From the NCBI GenBank assembly GCA_017458585.1, contig JAFTAJ010000045.1, forward strand, positions 1-64,000: DNA of 64,000 nucleotides, given 5' to 3'. The notes under the pieces are model-generated. The model worked only from the letters and a program-made list of their open reading frames with translations, made no database searches and was not told the DNA's origin. Source of the DNA: Bacteroidaceae bacterium. Its GTDB lineage: Bacteria; Bacteroidota; Bacteroidia; Bacteroidales; Bacteroidaceae. Positions 18,501-24,070 of this stretch are shown here, one piece after another. A program made the translations under genes and the position numbers. Each line of letters opens with the position of its first letter. The stretch's first letter is position 1.

Positions 18501-18737
18501 CTGGGTCTCATAACCCATAGCGCTGACAAAGAGGTGAGTCCTGCCCTTAGGCACGTTTAATGAAAACTTTCCGTCTGCCTTTGTCTCGGCAACTACGTTG
18601 GTACCCGTAACTACCACGATGACATTAGCAAGGGGCACGCTGTCAACCGACATCACTGTACCGTTGACTTTCATCTGTGCCCACGCTCCTTGCCCTATTG
18701 CGAGCAGGAGCGCCAAAAGAATTAGGATCTTTTTCAT
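15555..18737 (-). CDS. SusC/RagA-family TonB-linked outer-membrane transporter
   Basis: A 1060-residue outer-membrane protein. I start it at 18737 (MKKILILLALLLAIGQGAWAQ), since the eight codons before this ATG would precede the signal peptide. A carboxypeptidase-D regulatory-like domain (~22-105, KVNGTVMSVDSVPLANVIVV) is followed by the plug (~110-225, NEVVVTAMGVQREEKTLGYS, GVSSINGNNQPLYVVDGVPL) and a 22-strand-type barrel ending NPACRTIGFNVALKF. It imports what the SusD lid captures, using TonB/ExbBD energy. The substrate is unproven; the accessory lipoproteins point to peptides. A promoter is visible about 280 nt upstream, giving a long leader. Confidence 0.93.
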   Translation of the reverse strand: MKKILILLALLLAIGQGAWAQMKVNGTVMSVDSVPLANVIVVVTGTNVVAETKADGKFSLNVPKGRTHLFVSAMGYETQQIPVKAQMEIYLRQAQVNLNEVVVTAMGVQREEKTLGYSTQTIDNEQLTLGALTDVTSSLAGQVAGVQVNTTSSDPGSANSVIIRGVSSINGNNQPLYVVDGVPLAQTTVSAQEHQNAVGGISSINPNDIDKMTILKGAAATALYGSRAANGVIMITTKSGKKGSGKNFEIAYDGSFQWRTVSTLPKLQNRFGQGWNGTQTFIENGSWGPEFDGSTQVYGPIWNNQQLIHEYSALKSNIRDFFKTGFLNSHSISLNGVSDDNKMTYYLSFSKSSDNGIIPGDKDTYKRSTLAYRGSYQATDWLKLTSSVNVSKSKTNTVGSFQGATMIDGLLEFARDISLVDRQDLSSAFNTPEAWFTPYGITNPYWAIANHYNHNDAKQVFGKVQADIQPLKQLTLTYRFGFDYGDYDHKIGNPEIALDDALINNDYGYAPSNMNESGSVSTSYARRYEINQDFLANWKDKYLGGRLDVNLMAGVNISERYSTSSSNLVEELTFHTGFWQLSNGATKTSMSESQAKRRSVGLFGDLTLGWDDMLFLDITARNDWSSTLPLKKNNYFYPGATLSWIFTKVIPENDILTFGKARLAYGKTGNDAGAYMVYPRYVQAFSNGYYAGDLTTFPFNGKNAFQASATAGSNSLKPEMTTEFEMGLNLAFLKNRITLDFSYYNRATKDQIFTLPVDPSTGFSSMVTNFGKVTNKGIELLVNTVPVQTRRLRWELGFNFAKNNNKVVSMPASLEGGKVTINSFSAGNDAVYMYAEVGKPMGELYTYLPQYTDDGQMIVGANGQPLLTTEVKDTGKNVNPVWTGGLTTSLSAYGFTLSAALDVRQGGYMFSRTKNLMQFTGNGDITLYNERNPFVIPNSVYADGTENVSPIYLNNQGIQDYFNKSGAGLGGEFYLLKRSFVKLRNITLSYTLPKTIVKKLYLSDITLSLFANNLITWTHKGNRYIDPETSSYGNDLDGMFGELYSNPACRTIGFNVALKF

Positions 18738-18803
18738 GTTCACACAATTTAAGTTAAACAAAAAATTAATTATTACTATCTCTTTTTAATCTTCAATTTT
18801 TCT

Positions 18804-18847
18804 GCCCCTAAGTTAGGGGAAGTCCCCATAAGGGGGATGGGGTGTGT
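18804..18847. repeat. Non-coding copy of the G/C palindromic element in the susC leader
   Basis: Two palindromes in tandem, CCCCTAAGTTAGGGG and CCCCATAAGGGGG with a GATGGGG tail, are flanked by ATTGA-like repeats. The composition matches the coding elements in spoIID and ygiQ. It lies in the predicted susC 5' leader and would fold in the mRNA. Confidence 0.7.
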
Positions 18848-19015
18848 CAATCCTCAATTAACACAAAACCTCTCCCCGTTGGAGCACAGGGAAACGTTAC
18901 CTGACAAGCATTCACGCATGGGCGCGTACCTTTATATTATATTTATTAGCTTCTATGGGTATAGAAAGGTTGTTGTTTCTGTCGTCAATCATCAATACAA
19001 ATACTAATGATTGGG

Positions 19016-19047
19016 CAAAATTATAACTTTTTTTTACAATAGCAATA
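19016..19047 (-). promoter_or_regulatory. Promoter of the SusC/D operon
   Basis: On the minus strand, TATTG (19043-19047) and TAATTTTG (19016-19023) are separated by 19 nt, matching the Bacteroidetes sigma-ABfr consensus. Transcription would begin near 19010, leaving a leader of about 270 nt before the susC ATG. No sigma/anti-sigma pair or other dedicated regulator adjoins the operon. Confidence 0.7.
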
Positions 19048-19201
19048 CATTTTTTGCCAGAAAACGCAAAAAAACTTAATTTTCGCCTCACTTTTATGAC
19101 AAATGTTAAACAATTACCCCCAAAATGTCATTTGTCAATGGTAAAAAAGGGCAAAAAAGCATTACTTGTGAAATCCTGTGTCAACAAACACCTGAAAAAC
19201 C

Positions 19202-19319
19202 CCAATGAGATGATGAGTGCTACGCACCTACTCATTATGCTTACTCAAAAGAATGAAAGCCAGCTTTCCCTCTTTTTCCTAATCATCATGAAGCGACTCC
19301 GTCGCCATCATCTCATTGG
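19202..19319. ncRNA. Structured intergenic element 1: 14-bp stem enclosing three hairpins
   Basis: A perfect inverted repeat CCAATGAGATGATG / CATCATCTCATTGG (19202-19215 and 19306-19319) encloses three hairpins: ATGAGTGC-TAC-GCAC..ACTCAT, GAAAGC-CA-GCTTTC and GCGAC-TCC-GTCGC. It is not part of any convincing gene. It could be a small RNA, a terminator-like structure beyond recA, or a miniature inverted-repeat element; the sequence does not decide. No TAnnTTTG promoter was noted next to it. Confidence 0.45.
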
Positions 19320-19349
19320 CAAAAACAGAAAAAACTTTCTTCCCTCTTG

Positions 19350-19406
19350 ATCTCTAATATCGAAGACCGCAGGCTGTTTTTAGGCTTGAAAAGCCGATTG
19401 TTTTTG
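19350..19406. other. Linker of the 18762-19584 spacer, with one small hairpin
   Basis: The 823-bp spacer between susC and the end of recA holds the susC leader and promoter (18738-19047), an A/T-rich stretch (19050-19200), two folded elements (19202-19319, 19407-19541) and this linker with a short GGCTT-GAAA-AGCC hairpin. No gene is supported; the one ORF of about 98 codons in it (19054-19350) has no recognisable features. Confidence 0.5.
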
Positions 19407-19541
19407 CCCATGACAGTATGTAATGCCTTCGAAGAAGGCCAAGATGTGAGTCAGGAATTTTTATCTATAAGCTTGGGCTTATAAGGAAAATTCTTGACTT
19501 GCATCTGGTAAGGGCTGAAAGCACTTACATACTGGCATGGG
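19407..19541. ncRNA. Structured intergenic element 2: 17-bp stem with a multi-hairpin interior
   Basis: The ends CCCATGACAGTATGTAA (19407-19423) and TTACATACTGGCATGGG (19525-19541) pair with one mismatch. Inside are GCCTTC-GAA-GAAGGC (19425-19439) and a long arm, 19443-19461 with 19487-19505 (19 pairs counting three G-U), capped by TATAAGC-TTGG-GCTTATA. A further GTAAG..CTTAC arm (19508-19528) competes with the outer stem. The three G-U pairs that hold one long arm together suggest selection on an RNA rather than on duplex DNA; they are G-U only when the plus strand is transcribed, because on the minus-strand RNA they become A-C mismatches. It lies 44 bp beyond the recA stop. I cannot match it to a known RNA family. 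Confidence 0.5.
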
Positions 19542-19584
19542 GGTTTTGAAGGTTTTTGTTATATTCTTTTGTTCTATTGCTTGC

Positions 19585-20595
19585 TTAACGGAGACGCTCA
19601 GCCAGTTTCTGCTCTATCTCCGCCATCATCTCGGGATTATCCCTAAGCACAGCCTTCAGCTTGTCGCGGCCCTGCGCTATGCGCTGGCCATCATAGCTGA
19701 ACCAACTGCCCGACTTCTGGATAATCTCGTGCGCCACGCCCAGGTCAGCCAGTTCGCCGGTCTTGGAGATGCCCTCGCCGAAGGTAATCTCAAACTCAGC
19801 CTTGTGGAACGGGGGTGCCACTTTGTTCTTAACCACCTTCACGCGTGTCAGGCTGCCCACCACATCTTCGCCACTCTTAACGCCGGAGACACGGCGAATG
19901 TCGAGGCGCACGCTGGAATAGAACTTCAGCGCGTTGCCGCCTGTGGTGGTCTCGGGATTGCCAAACATCACGCCAATCTTCTCACGCAGTTGATTGATGA
20001 AGATGCAGCATGTCTTGGTCTTGCTGATGGTAGAGGTCAGCTTGCGCAGCGCCTGACTCATCAAGCGTGCCTGCAGACCCACCTTGTTATCGCCCATGTC
20101 GCCCTCTATCTCTGCTTTGGGCGTAAGGGCAGCCACAGAGTCTATCACTATGATGTCCACAGCCGCCGAGCTGATCAGCTGGTCGGCTATCTGGAGCGCC
20201 TGCTCGCCATTGTCGGGCTGCGACACAAGCAGGTCGGAGATATTCACGCCAAGAGCTTCGGCATAGTACGGGTCAAAGGCATGCTCTGCATCAATCATTG
20301 CGGCTATGCCTCCCATCTTCTGCGCCTCAGCCATAGCATGGAGGGCAAGGGTTGTCTTACCCGACGATTCGGGACCGAAAATCTCGATTATACGACCGCG
20401 GGGGTAGCCGCCCACGCCGAGAGCCATATTCAGGCCAATACTGCCAGTGGGAATCACGTCCACCTTCACCGCCGGCTGGTCGCCCAGCTTCATGATAGAG
20501 CCTTTGCCGAAGTCTTTCTCTATCTTGGCCATAGCCGTCTGCAAGGCTTTGAGTTTGTCGTCTCCGCTGTTGGAGACAGGATTTGTTGTTGCCAT
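19585..20595 (-). CDS. recA: Recombinase RecA
   Basis: A 336-residue RecA with all core signatures: Walker [10 protein letters not shown] (~66-74), Walker [11 protein letters not shown], loop L2 region [22 protein letters not shown] and the basic C-terminal domain. The usual acidic tail is short (QKLAERLR ends the protein), so it is slightly shorter than the ~350-residue norm. It drives homologous strand exchange and stimulates LexA-type self-cleavage. A repeat array separates it from pepT upstream, and a structured element lies 44 bp after its stop. No LexA box was recognised in the upstream spacer. Confidence 0.98.
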   Translation of the reverse strand: MATTNPVSNSGDDKLKALQTAMAKIEKDFGKGSIMKLGDQPAVKVDVIPTGSIGLNMALGVGGYPRGRIIEIFGPESSGKTTLALHAMAEAQKMGGIAAMIDAEHAFDPYYAEALGVNISDLLVSQPDNGEQALQIADQLISSAAVDIIVIDSVAALTPKAEIEGDMGDNKVGLQARLMSQALRKLTSTISKTKTCCIFINQLREKIGVMFGNPETTTGGNALKFYSSVRLDIRRVSGVKSGEDVVGSLTRVKVVKNKVAPPFHKAEFEITFGEGISKTGELADLGVAHEIIQKSGSWFSYDGQRIAQGRDKLKAVLRDNPEMMAEIEQKLAERLR

Positions 20596-20612
20596 ATCTA
20601 TATGTTATTAGG

Positions 20613-20794
20613 AGTTATCGCTTTGCTCAGAAGTTATCGCAGCTACGCTGCTCGGGAGTTATCGGAGCCTGCGGCTCCTCGAAGTTATCGCGCTTCGCGC
20701 TCGACGTTAATCCTAGGTGTTGTCTTTAACTTCGAGCTTGCGCAGCAAGCGTTAACTTCTAGCCCGCATGCGGGCGTTAACTTCTTTAACTTCT
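20613..20794. repeat. Inverted 10-mer / mini-hairpin array A (pepT-recA junction)
   Basis: The left half has four AGTTATCG units (20613, 20632, 20657, 20683). The right half has four TTAACTTC units (20725, 20752, 20777, 20786), which are nearly the reverse complement. Between units lie small hairpins: GCAGC-TAC-GCTGC (20639-20651), GGAGCC-TGC-GGCTCC (20664-20678), GCGC-TTC-GCGC (20690-20700), GCTTGC-GCA-GCAAGC (20736-20750) and GCCCGC-AT-GCGGGC (20762-20775). The centre reads CCTAGGTGTTGTC. Arrays B (54753-54944) and C (22379-22459) share the core and right arm. Confidence 0.85.
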
Positions 20795-20801
20795 TATTAT
20801 T

Positions 20802-22031
20802 CTACTCATTGTACTTCGCGGTGATGGCGCATATCTGCACGATAGTGTCCATGGCCTTATGCATCGAGGGGATGGGCAGATACTCCAGCGGACCGTGGAA
20901 ATTCATTCCTCCGGCGAAGATGTTGGGGCAGGGCAGCCCCTTGAACGAGAGCTGCGCACCATCGGTGCCGCCACGGATAGGCTGTATCTTCACAGGCACG
21001 CCGGCACGCTCCATAGCCTTGATGGCTATGTCGATGACGTGCATCATGGGCTCCACCTTCTCGCGCATATTATAATATTGGTCTTTCACCTCGGCCTTGA
21101 CCACGGTGCTGCCATACTTCTCGTTTAGTGTGTTGCACACCTCGACAATCTGCTCCTTGCGCTGTTCAAAGCGTTTGCGGTCATGGTCGCGGATGATATA
21201 GCTCAGTTCGGCACGCTCCACATTGCCGCTCATGCCGGTAAGGTGGAAGAATCCCTCGTAGCCCTCTGTCTGCTCGGGTGTCTCGGCCTCTGGCATCATC
21301 GCCACCAGCTCGGCAGCTATGCGCCCCGCGTTGAGCATCTTGCCCTTGGCATAGCCCGGGTGCACACTCATGCCGGTGACAGCTATCTTGGCAGAGGCGG
21401 CGTTGAAGTTCTCGAACTCCAGCTCGCCCACCTCGCTGCCGTCCATGGTGTAAGCCCACTCGCAGCCGAACTTCTCTACATCAAACTTATGGGCACCCAT
21501 GCCTATCTCCTCGTCGGGATTGAAGGCCACATGTATGTTGCCGTGCTCTATCTCGGGATGCTCCATCAGCCAGACCATCGCCTGCACTATCTCTGCGATG
21601 CCTGCCTTGTCGTCGGCACCGAGCAGAGTGTGGCCGTCTGTCACGATGATATCCTCGCCCTTATGGCTGAGCAGCTCAGGGAATGTCTGGGGCGAGATGC
21701 GTATGTCGGCCTCAGCGTCGAGCACTATGTCGCCGCCATCGTAGCACTCCACGATGCGCGGGTTGATGTCGGCGCCTGAGCAGTCGGGGCTCGTGTCCAT
21801 GTGGGCGATGAAGCCAATCTCCGGTGCTTTCTTATTGGTGTTGGCGGGCAGCACAGCATAGAGATAGCCGTGCTCGTCGAGTTCCACATCGTCGAGCCCT
21901 ATGTCCTCCAGTTCCCCTTTCAGGTAGCGGGCAAACGCCCATTGCTTCTCTGTGGACGGAGTCGTCTGGCTGTCCTCCGCCGACTGGGTGTCAAACTTCG
22001 TGTAATTAAGAAATCGTTCTACAATATTCAT
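20802..22031 (-). CDS. pepT: Peptidase T (tripeptide aminopeptidase)
   Basis: A 409-residue cytosolic M20B metallopeptidase. Zinc-binding and catalytic blocks are all visible: [42 protein letters not shown] and the C-terminal [20 protein letters not shown] with MHKAMDT near the end. It removes the N-terminal residue from tripeptides, a fitting last step for peptides brought in by the nearby SusC/D system, although the gene is housekeeping in many Bacteroidetes. It is separated from recA by a hairpin array beginning 7 bp after its stop. Confidence 0.97.
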   Translation of the reverse strand: MNIVERFLNYTKFDTQSAEDSQTTPSTEKQWAFARYLKGELEDIGLDDVELDEHGYLYAVLPANTNKKAPEIGFIAHMDTSPDCSGADINPRIVECYDGGDIVLDAEADIRISPQTFPELLSHKGEDIIVTDGHTLLGADDKAGIAEIVQAMVWLMEHPEIEHGNIHVAFNPDEEIGMGAHKFDVEKFGCEWAYTMDGSEVGELEFENFNAASAKIAVTGMSVHPGYAKGKMLNAGRIAAELVAMMPEAETPEQTEGYEGFFHLTGMSGNVERAELSYIIRDHDRKRFEQRKEQIVEVCNTLNEKYGSTVVKAEVKDQYYNMREKVEPMMHVIDIAIKAMERAGVPVKIQPIRGGTDGAQLSFKGLPCPNIFAGGMNFHGPLEYLPIPSMHKAMDTIVQICAITAKYNE

Positions 22032-22241
22032 CAGTATCTATTTTTGAAGCCGTTTTTTATTTACGATTTTACGATTTATTTACAATTTAATTATTTAGCT
22101 ATTTGGTTGTTCTGTCACCCCTTCGGGGTTATTTTGGTCTAACGTCTATTGCAGGGGTTTGTTTCCTGCGGAAACTGCACCACCTGCCTGTTATCTGTCG
22201 TGCCTACGGCACTTAACTCTAAATGTTTTTTTATGTTTTTG
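22032..22241. other. Non-coding spacer upstream of pepT with two short hairpins
   Basis: A/T-rich DNA directly upstream of pepT is followed by two mini-hairpins of the type seen in the arrays: GTTTCC-TGC-GGAAAC (22161-22175) and GTGCC-TAC-GGCAC (22200-22212). No gene is supported anywhere in 22032-22462. Confidence 0.5.
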
Positions 22242-22368
22242 CTTTTCAAGAGCTTTTAATCCGTCAGGATGTGACGGGGCTTCGACAGGAGGATGACGGA
22301 AGTTCACTTACGGACAAACTCGTGGCGATAGCCTCGGCTTCAGCACAAAGTGCTAAGCTCTTGAAAAG
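22242..22368. ncRNA. Structured intergenic element 3: 14-bp stem enclosing several hairpins
   Basis: CTTTTCAAGAGCTT (22242-22255) pairs perfectly with AAGCTCTTGAAAAG (22355-22368). Inside are CCGTC-N7-GACGG (22261-22277), GGC-GATA-GCC (22324-22333) and AGCAC-AAA-GTGCT (22342-22354). Size and plan resemble the two elements near recA, but the sequences differ. It could be an RNA or a small mobile inverted-repeat element. Confidence 0.4.
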
Positions 22369-22378
22369 AGTTTTTCTT

Positions 22379-22459
22379 GTTATCGTTTTCGTTATCGTTA
22401 TCGTCCTAGGTATTGTCTTTAACTTCTAGCTTGCACAGCAAGCGTTAACTTCTTTAACT
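22379..22459. repeat. Inverted 10-mer / mini-hairpin array C (short copy)
   Basis: Three GTTATCG units (22379, 22391, 22397) precede the shared core CCTAGGTATTGTC, the hairpin GCTTGC-ACA-GCAAGC (22429-22443) and two TTAACTTC units. It ends next to the stop codon of the 68-residue gene, the same position relative to a stop as arrays A and B. Confidence 0.75.
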
Positions 22460-22462
22460 TCT

Positions 22463-22669
22463 TTATTTCTTTATCTTTCCACTAATTTTCTTCAGCAGCT
22501 CGGGCTTCAGCTCCAGGGCTTGCTGCAGGTCCTCCCACGCCCCTGGCTTGTCGTTAAGGCGGTAGCGTATCTGCCCGCGCTGCATGAGCAGCTCCGCATT
22601 GTCCGGCTCCTTCTGCAGCTGTAGCGTCAGGTCGGTTAGTTGACGAAAGAGATCCTGCCTAGTCATCAA
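22463..22669 (-). CDS. Small single-TPR-like protein
   Basis: A 68-residue soluble protein with one tetratricopeptide-like helical pair (PDNAELLMQRGQIRYRLNDK, then GAWEDLQQALELKPE) and a basic tail (KKISGKIKK). It overlaps the upstream 72-codon gene by 11 nt, so it is translated with the zeta-kinase operon. One TPR motif is too little for a typical scaffold; it may bind a partner from the same operon. No function can be assigned. Confidence 0.65.
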   Translation of the reverse strand: MMTRQDLFRQLTDLTLQLQKEPDNAELLMQRGQIRYRLNDKPGAWEDLQQALELKPELLKKISGKIKK

Positions 22670-22877
22670 AGTGAGTTTTCCACCACGGTGTGTCGCGCAA
22701 CTCCTCCATCAGCGCGCGGGCGTCCTGTTCGCGGTACCCGCCGTCAGGCTCGCCAATCACCAGCGAGTATCCAAAGACCGAAGCTCTGGCCATCATCTTG
22801 CGGTTAGCCACCGCCATGCCGTGCTGCACCTTACGGGCGTAGGGAGTGAGCGGCGAGTTGTAATCGTTATGCATCAT
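22659..22877 (-). CDS. Small conserved partner of the zeta-like kinase (candidate antitoxin)
   Basis: A 72-residue protein beginning MMHNDYNSPLTPYARKVQ, with a Met-rich GMAVANRKMMARAS stretch and an acidic C-terminal part (EQDARALMEELRD). I recall small proteins with the same SLTPYAxxVQxGM opening encoded directly after zeta-type kinases in other bacteria. It overlaps the kinase gene by 11 nt and the TPR gene by 11 nt. A role as antitoxin or kinase regulator is plausible from the tight coupling, but the sequence alone does not prove it. Confidence 0.7.
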   Translation of the reverse strand: MMHNDYNSPLTPYARKVQHGMAVANRKMMARASVFGYSLVIGEPDGGYREQDARALMEELRDTPWWKTHFDD

Positions 22878-23436
22878 GGCTCAGAATTTTATTATATCGG
22901 TCGAGGTCAAACACGGTCGTCTCGCCGTTGCGTGTCTCGGCCACCACCACGGAGGTGGTGTTGTTGTCAATCAGAATCCAGCGGTCCACTATCTGGCTGT
23001 AAGTCTCGATGAGGTTGCGAATGCCCGCATCGTAGCGGCGCCTTATCACGTCCTCGGGGATGTGATGGCCACCCTCGGCCACGCGCTTGGCCACTCTCCT
23101 CACGGCCACGTCGGCGGAGGAGAGCCACAGGAAGAACAGCTCCACCGTGTAACCCGCCTTGTGGGCACGCTTGATGAGGTTTACATACGAATGGGTGGAG
23201 AGAGTTGTCTCCACGGCGAAGGTGACGCCTTTTCTCAGGAACTCGGTCATTCGCGAGATCATCAGCTTGCCGGCCTCTACGGGTACCCTCTCGGGGTGGA
23301 AGGGCGACAGGCCGCGTGCTATCTCGTCGGCGTTGACATACTCTTCGCACTGCATAAACTCGGGCAGGATGGTGAAGCTGGCAGTAGTCTTGCCAGCGCC
23401 GTTGCATCCTGCGATTATATACATCTTCTTAGCCAT
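22867..23436 (-). CDS. Zeta-toxin-like P-loop kinase
   Basis: A 189-residue AAA_33/zeta-type kinase. The Walker A motif GCNGAGKTT is at residues 9-17. The Asp-containing NADEIARGLSPFHPE and the FAVETTLSTHSYVNLI segments are the zeta substrate-binding elements, and RRYDAGIRNL is the conserved C-terminal arginine-rich helix. Classical zeta toxins phosphorylate UDP-N-acetylglucosamine and block wall synthesis, but many stand-alone chromosomal relatives have unknown targets. It is the first of three overlapping genes. A TACCTTTG -7 box lies about 20 nt before the start. Confidence 0.88.
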   Translation of the reverse strand: MAKKMYIIAGCNGAGKTTASFTILPEFMQCEEYVNADEIARGLSPFHPERVPVEAGKLMISRMTEFLRKGVTFAVETTLSTHSYVNLIKRAHKAGYTVELFFLWLSSADVAVRRVAKRVAEGGHHIPEDVIRRRYDAGIRNLIETYSQIVDRWILIDNNTTSVVVAETRNGETTVFDLDRYNKILSHDA

Positions 23437-23456
23437 AGGCCATCACTTTTATAGGG

Positions 23457-23464
23457 CAAAGGTA
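23457..23464 (-). promoter_or_regulatory. Putative -7 box of the zeta-kinase operon
   Basis: TACCTTTG on the minus strand fits TAnnTTTG and lies 21 nt before the kinase ATG. The matching -33 box is not clear. Confidence 0.5.
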
Positions 23465-23551
23465 ATGATTATTTCTTTCACCGCCATATTTTAGGTAGAA
23501 AAAAAAGAATTCAGAAAAAAATCTCATTATTCTTCTTCTTCTTTTTCTTTA

Positions 23552-23577
23552 AGGAATTTATTGTCCAATAAATTCCT
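23552..23577. repeat. 12-bp perfect inverted repeat in an A/T-rich spacer
   Basis: AGGAATTTATTG-TC-CAATAAATTCCT lies within pyrimidine-rich DNA in the 634-bp spacer 23437-24070. The spacer also holds tandem TACTCAA units (23642-23665) and the LTKS-encoding repeat, but no firm gene. It may be a terminator or a cruciform element. Confidence 0.5.
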
Positions 23578-23868
23578 CCTTTCTTTTATTTTCTTTTGGT
23601 TACTTTTCTTTGTTTTTCTTTGGTCGTTTAGTCGTTTAGTTAATACTCAATACTCAATACTCAATACCGCATTAGCGGCGACAAAAGTACGGATTTTTCC
23701 GTGAGGGTACAATTTCGAAAAAAATACCCTGACGACAAACTTTTGATTTTCAGCGTGATAATCGTTTTGCGCCCCAAAATCGAGGTTACAAACACGGTAC
23801 AAACACGCTACAAATTCACATACGGAAGCCGCACCACATACTTGCTGTAGAGAGACTGTCAGCCACCC

Positions 23869-24063
23869 TTGCAAAGCCTTTCGCTCACCCCAAGAAACGC
23901 CCCTAACAAAGTTAAGGGCGACCTTACAAAATCTAACAGCGTGCTTACAAAATCTTATCGTGAGCTTACAAAATCTAACAGCGACCTAACAGCGACAAAA
24001 AGCGACTTCTATCTCCTCCTACCCCTTTTTTCTCATATTAACTACTTGTTAACTACCCGTTAA
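23869..24063 (+). CDS. Possible small repeat-peptide ORF (LTKS heptads)
   Basis: A 64-codon ORF whose middle is a seven-residue repeat, LTKSNSV-LTKSYRE-LTKSNSD, from three imperfect ~21-nt DNA repeats (CTTACAAAATCTAACAGCG type). It ends in a short hydrophobic stretch. It lies antisense to and just outside the 3' end of the receptor gene at 24071. I recall similar LTKSNS repeats in hypothetical Prevotella proteins, but cannot tell whether this is a gene or repeat DNA that happens to be open. No promoter was identified. Confidence 0.25.
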   Translation: MQSLSLTPRNAPNKVKGDLTKSNSVLTKSYRELTKSNSDLTATKSDFYLLLPLFSHINYLLTTR

Positions 24064-24070
24064 CTACTTG
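24038..24070. repeat. Tandem TTAACTACTTG 11-mer, three units
   Basis: Three imperfect TTAACTACTTG / TTAACTACCCG units abut the stop codon of the receptor gene at 24071. Confidence 0.6.

Noticed and set aside
19054-19350. A 98-codon ORF in the susC-recA spacer
   Set aside because: It is Lys/Leu/His-rich with no family resemblance, covers the folded element 19202-19319 and the -33 region, and has no promoter of its own.
19407-19541. Retron-type ncRNA
   Set aside because: No reverse transcriptase gene adjoins it; the next genes are recA and susC.
20613-20794. CRISPR-like spacing of 8-10-mers
   Set aside because: The repeats are far too short, invert at the centre, and the 'spacers' are palindromes rather than unique DNA; there are no cas genes.
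23647-23874. A 75-codon minus-strand ORF with several Cys
   Set aside because: It lacks any conserved feature, ends in a TACTCAA repeat and overlaps a region with no promoter; it is probably chance.
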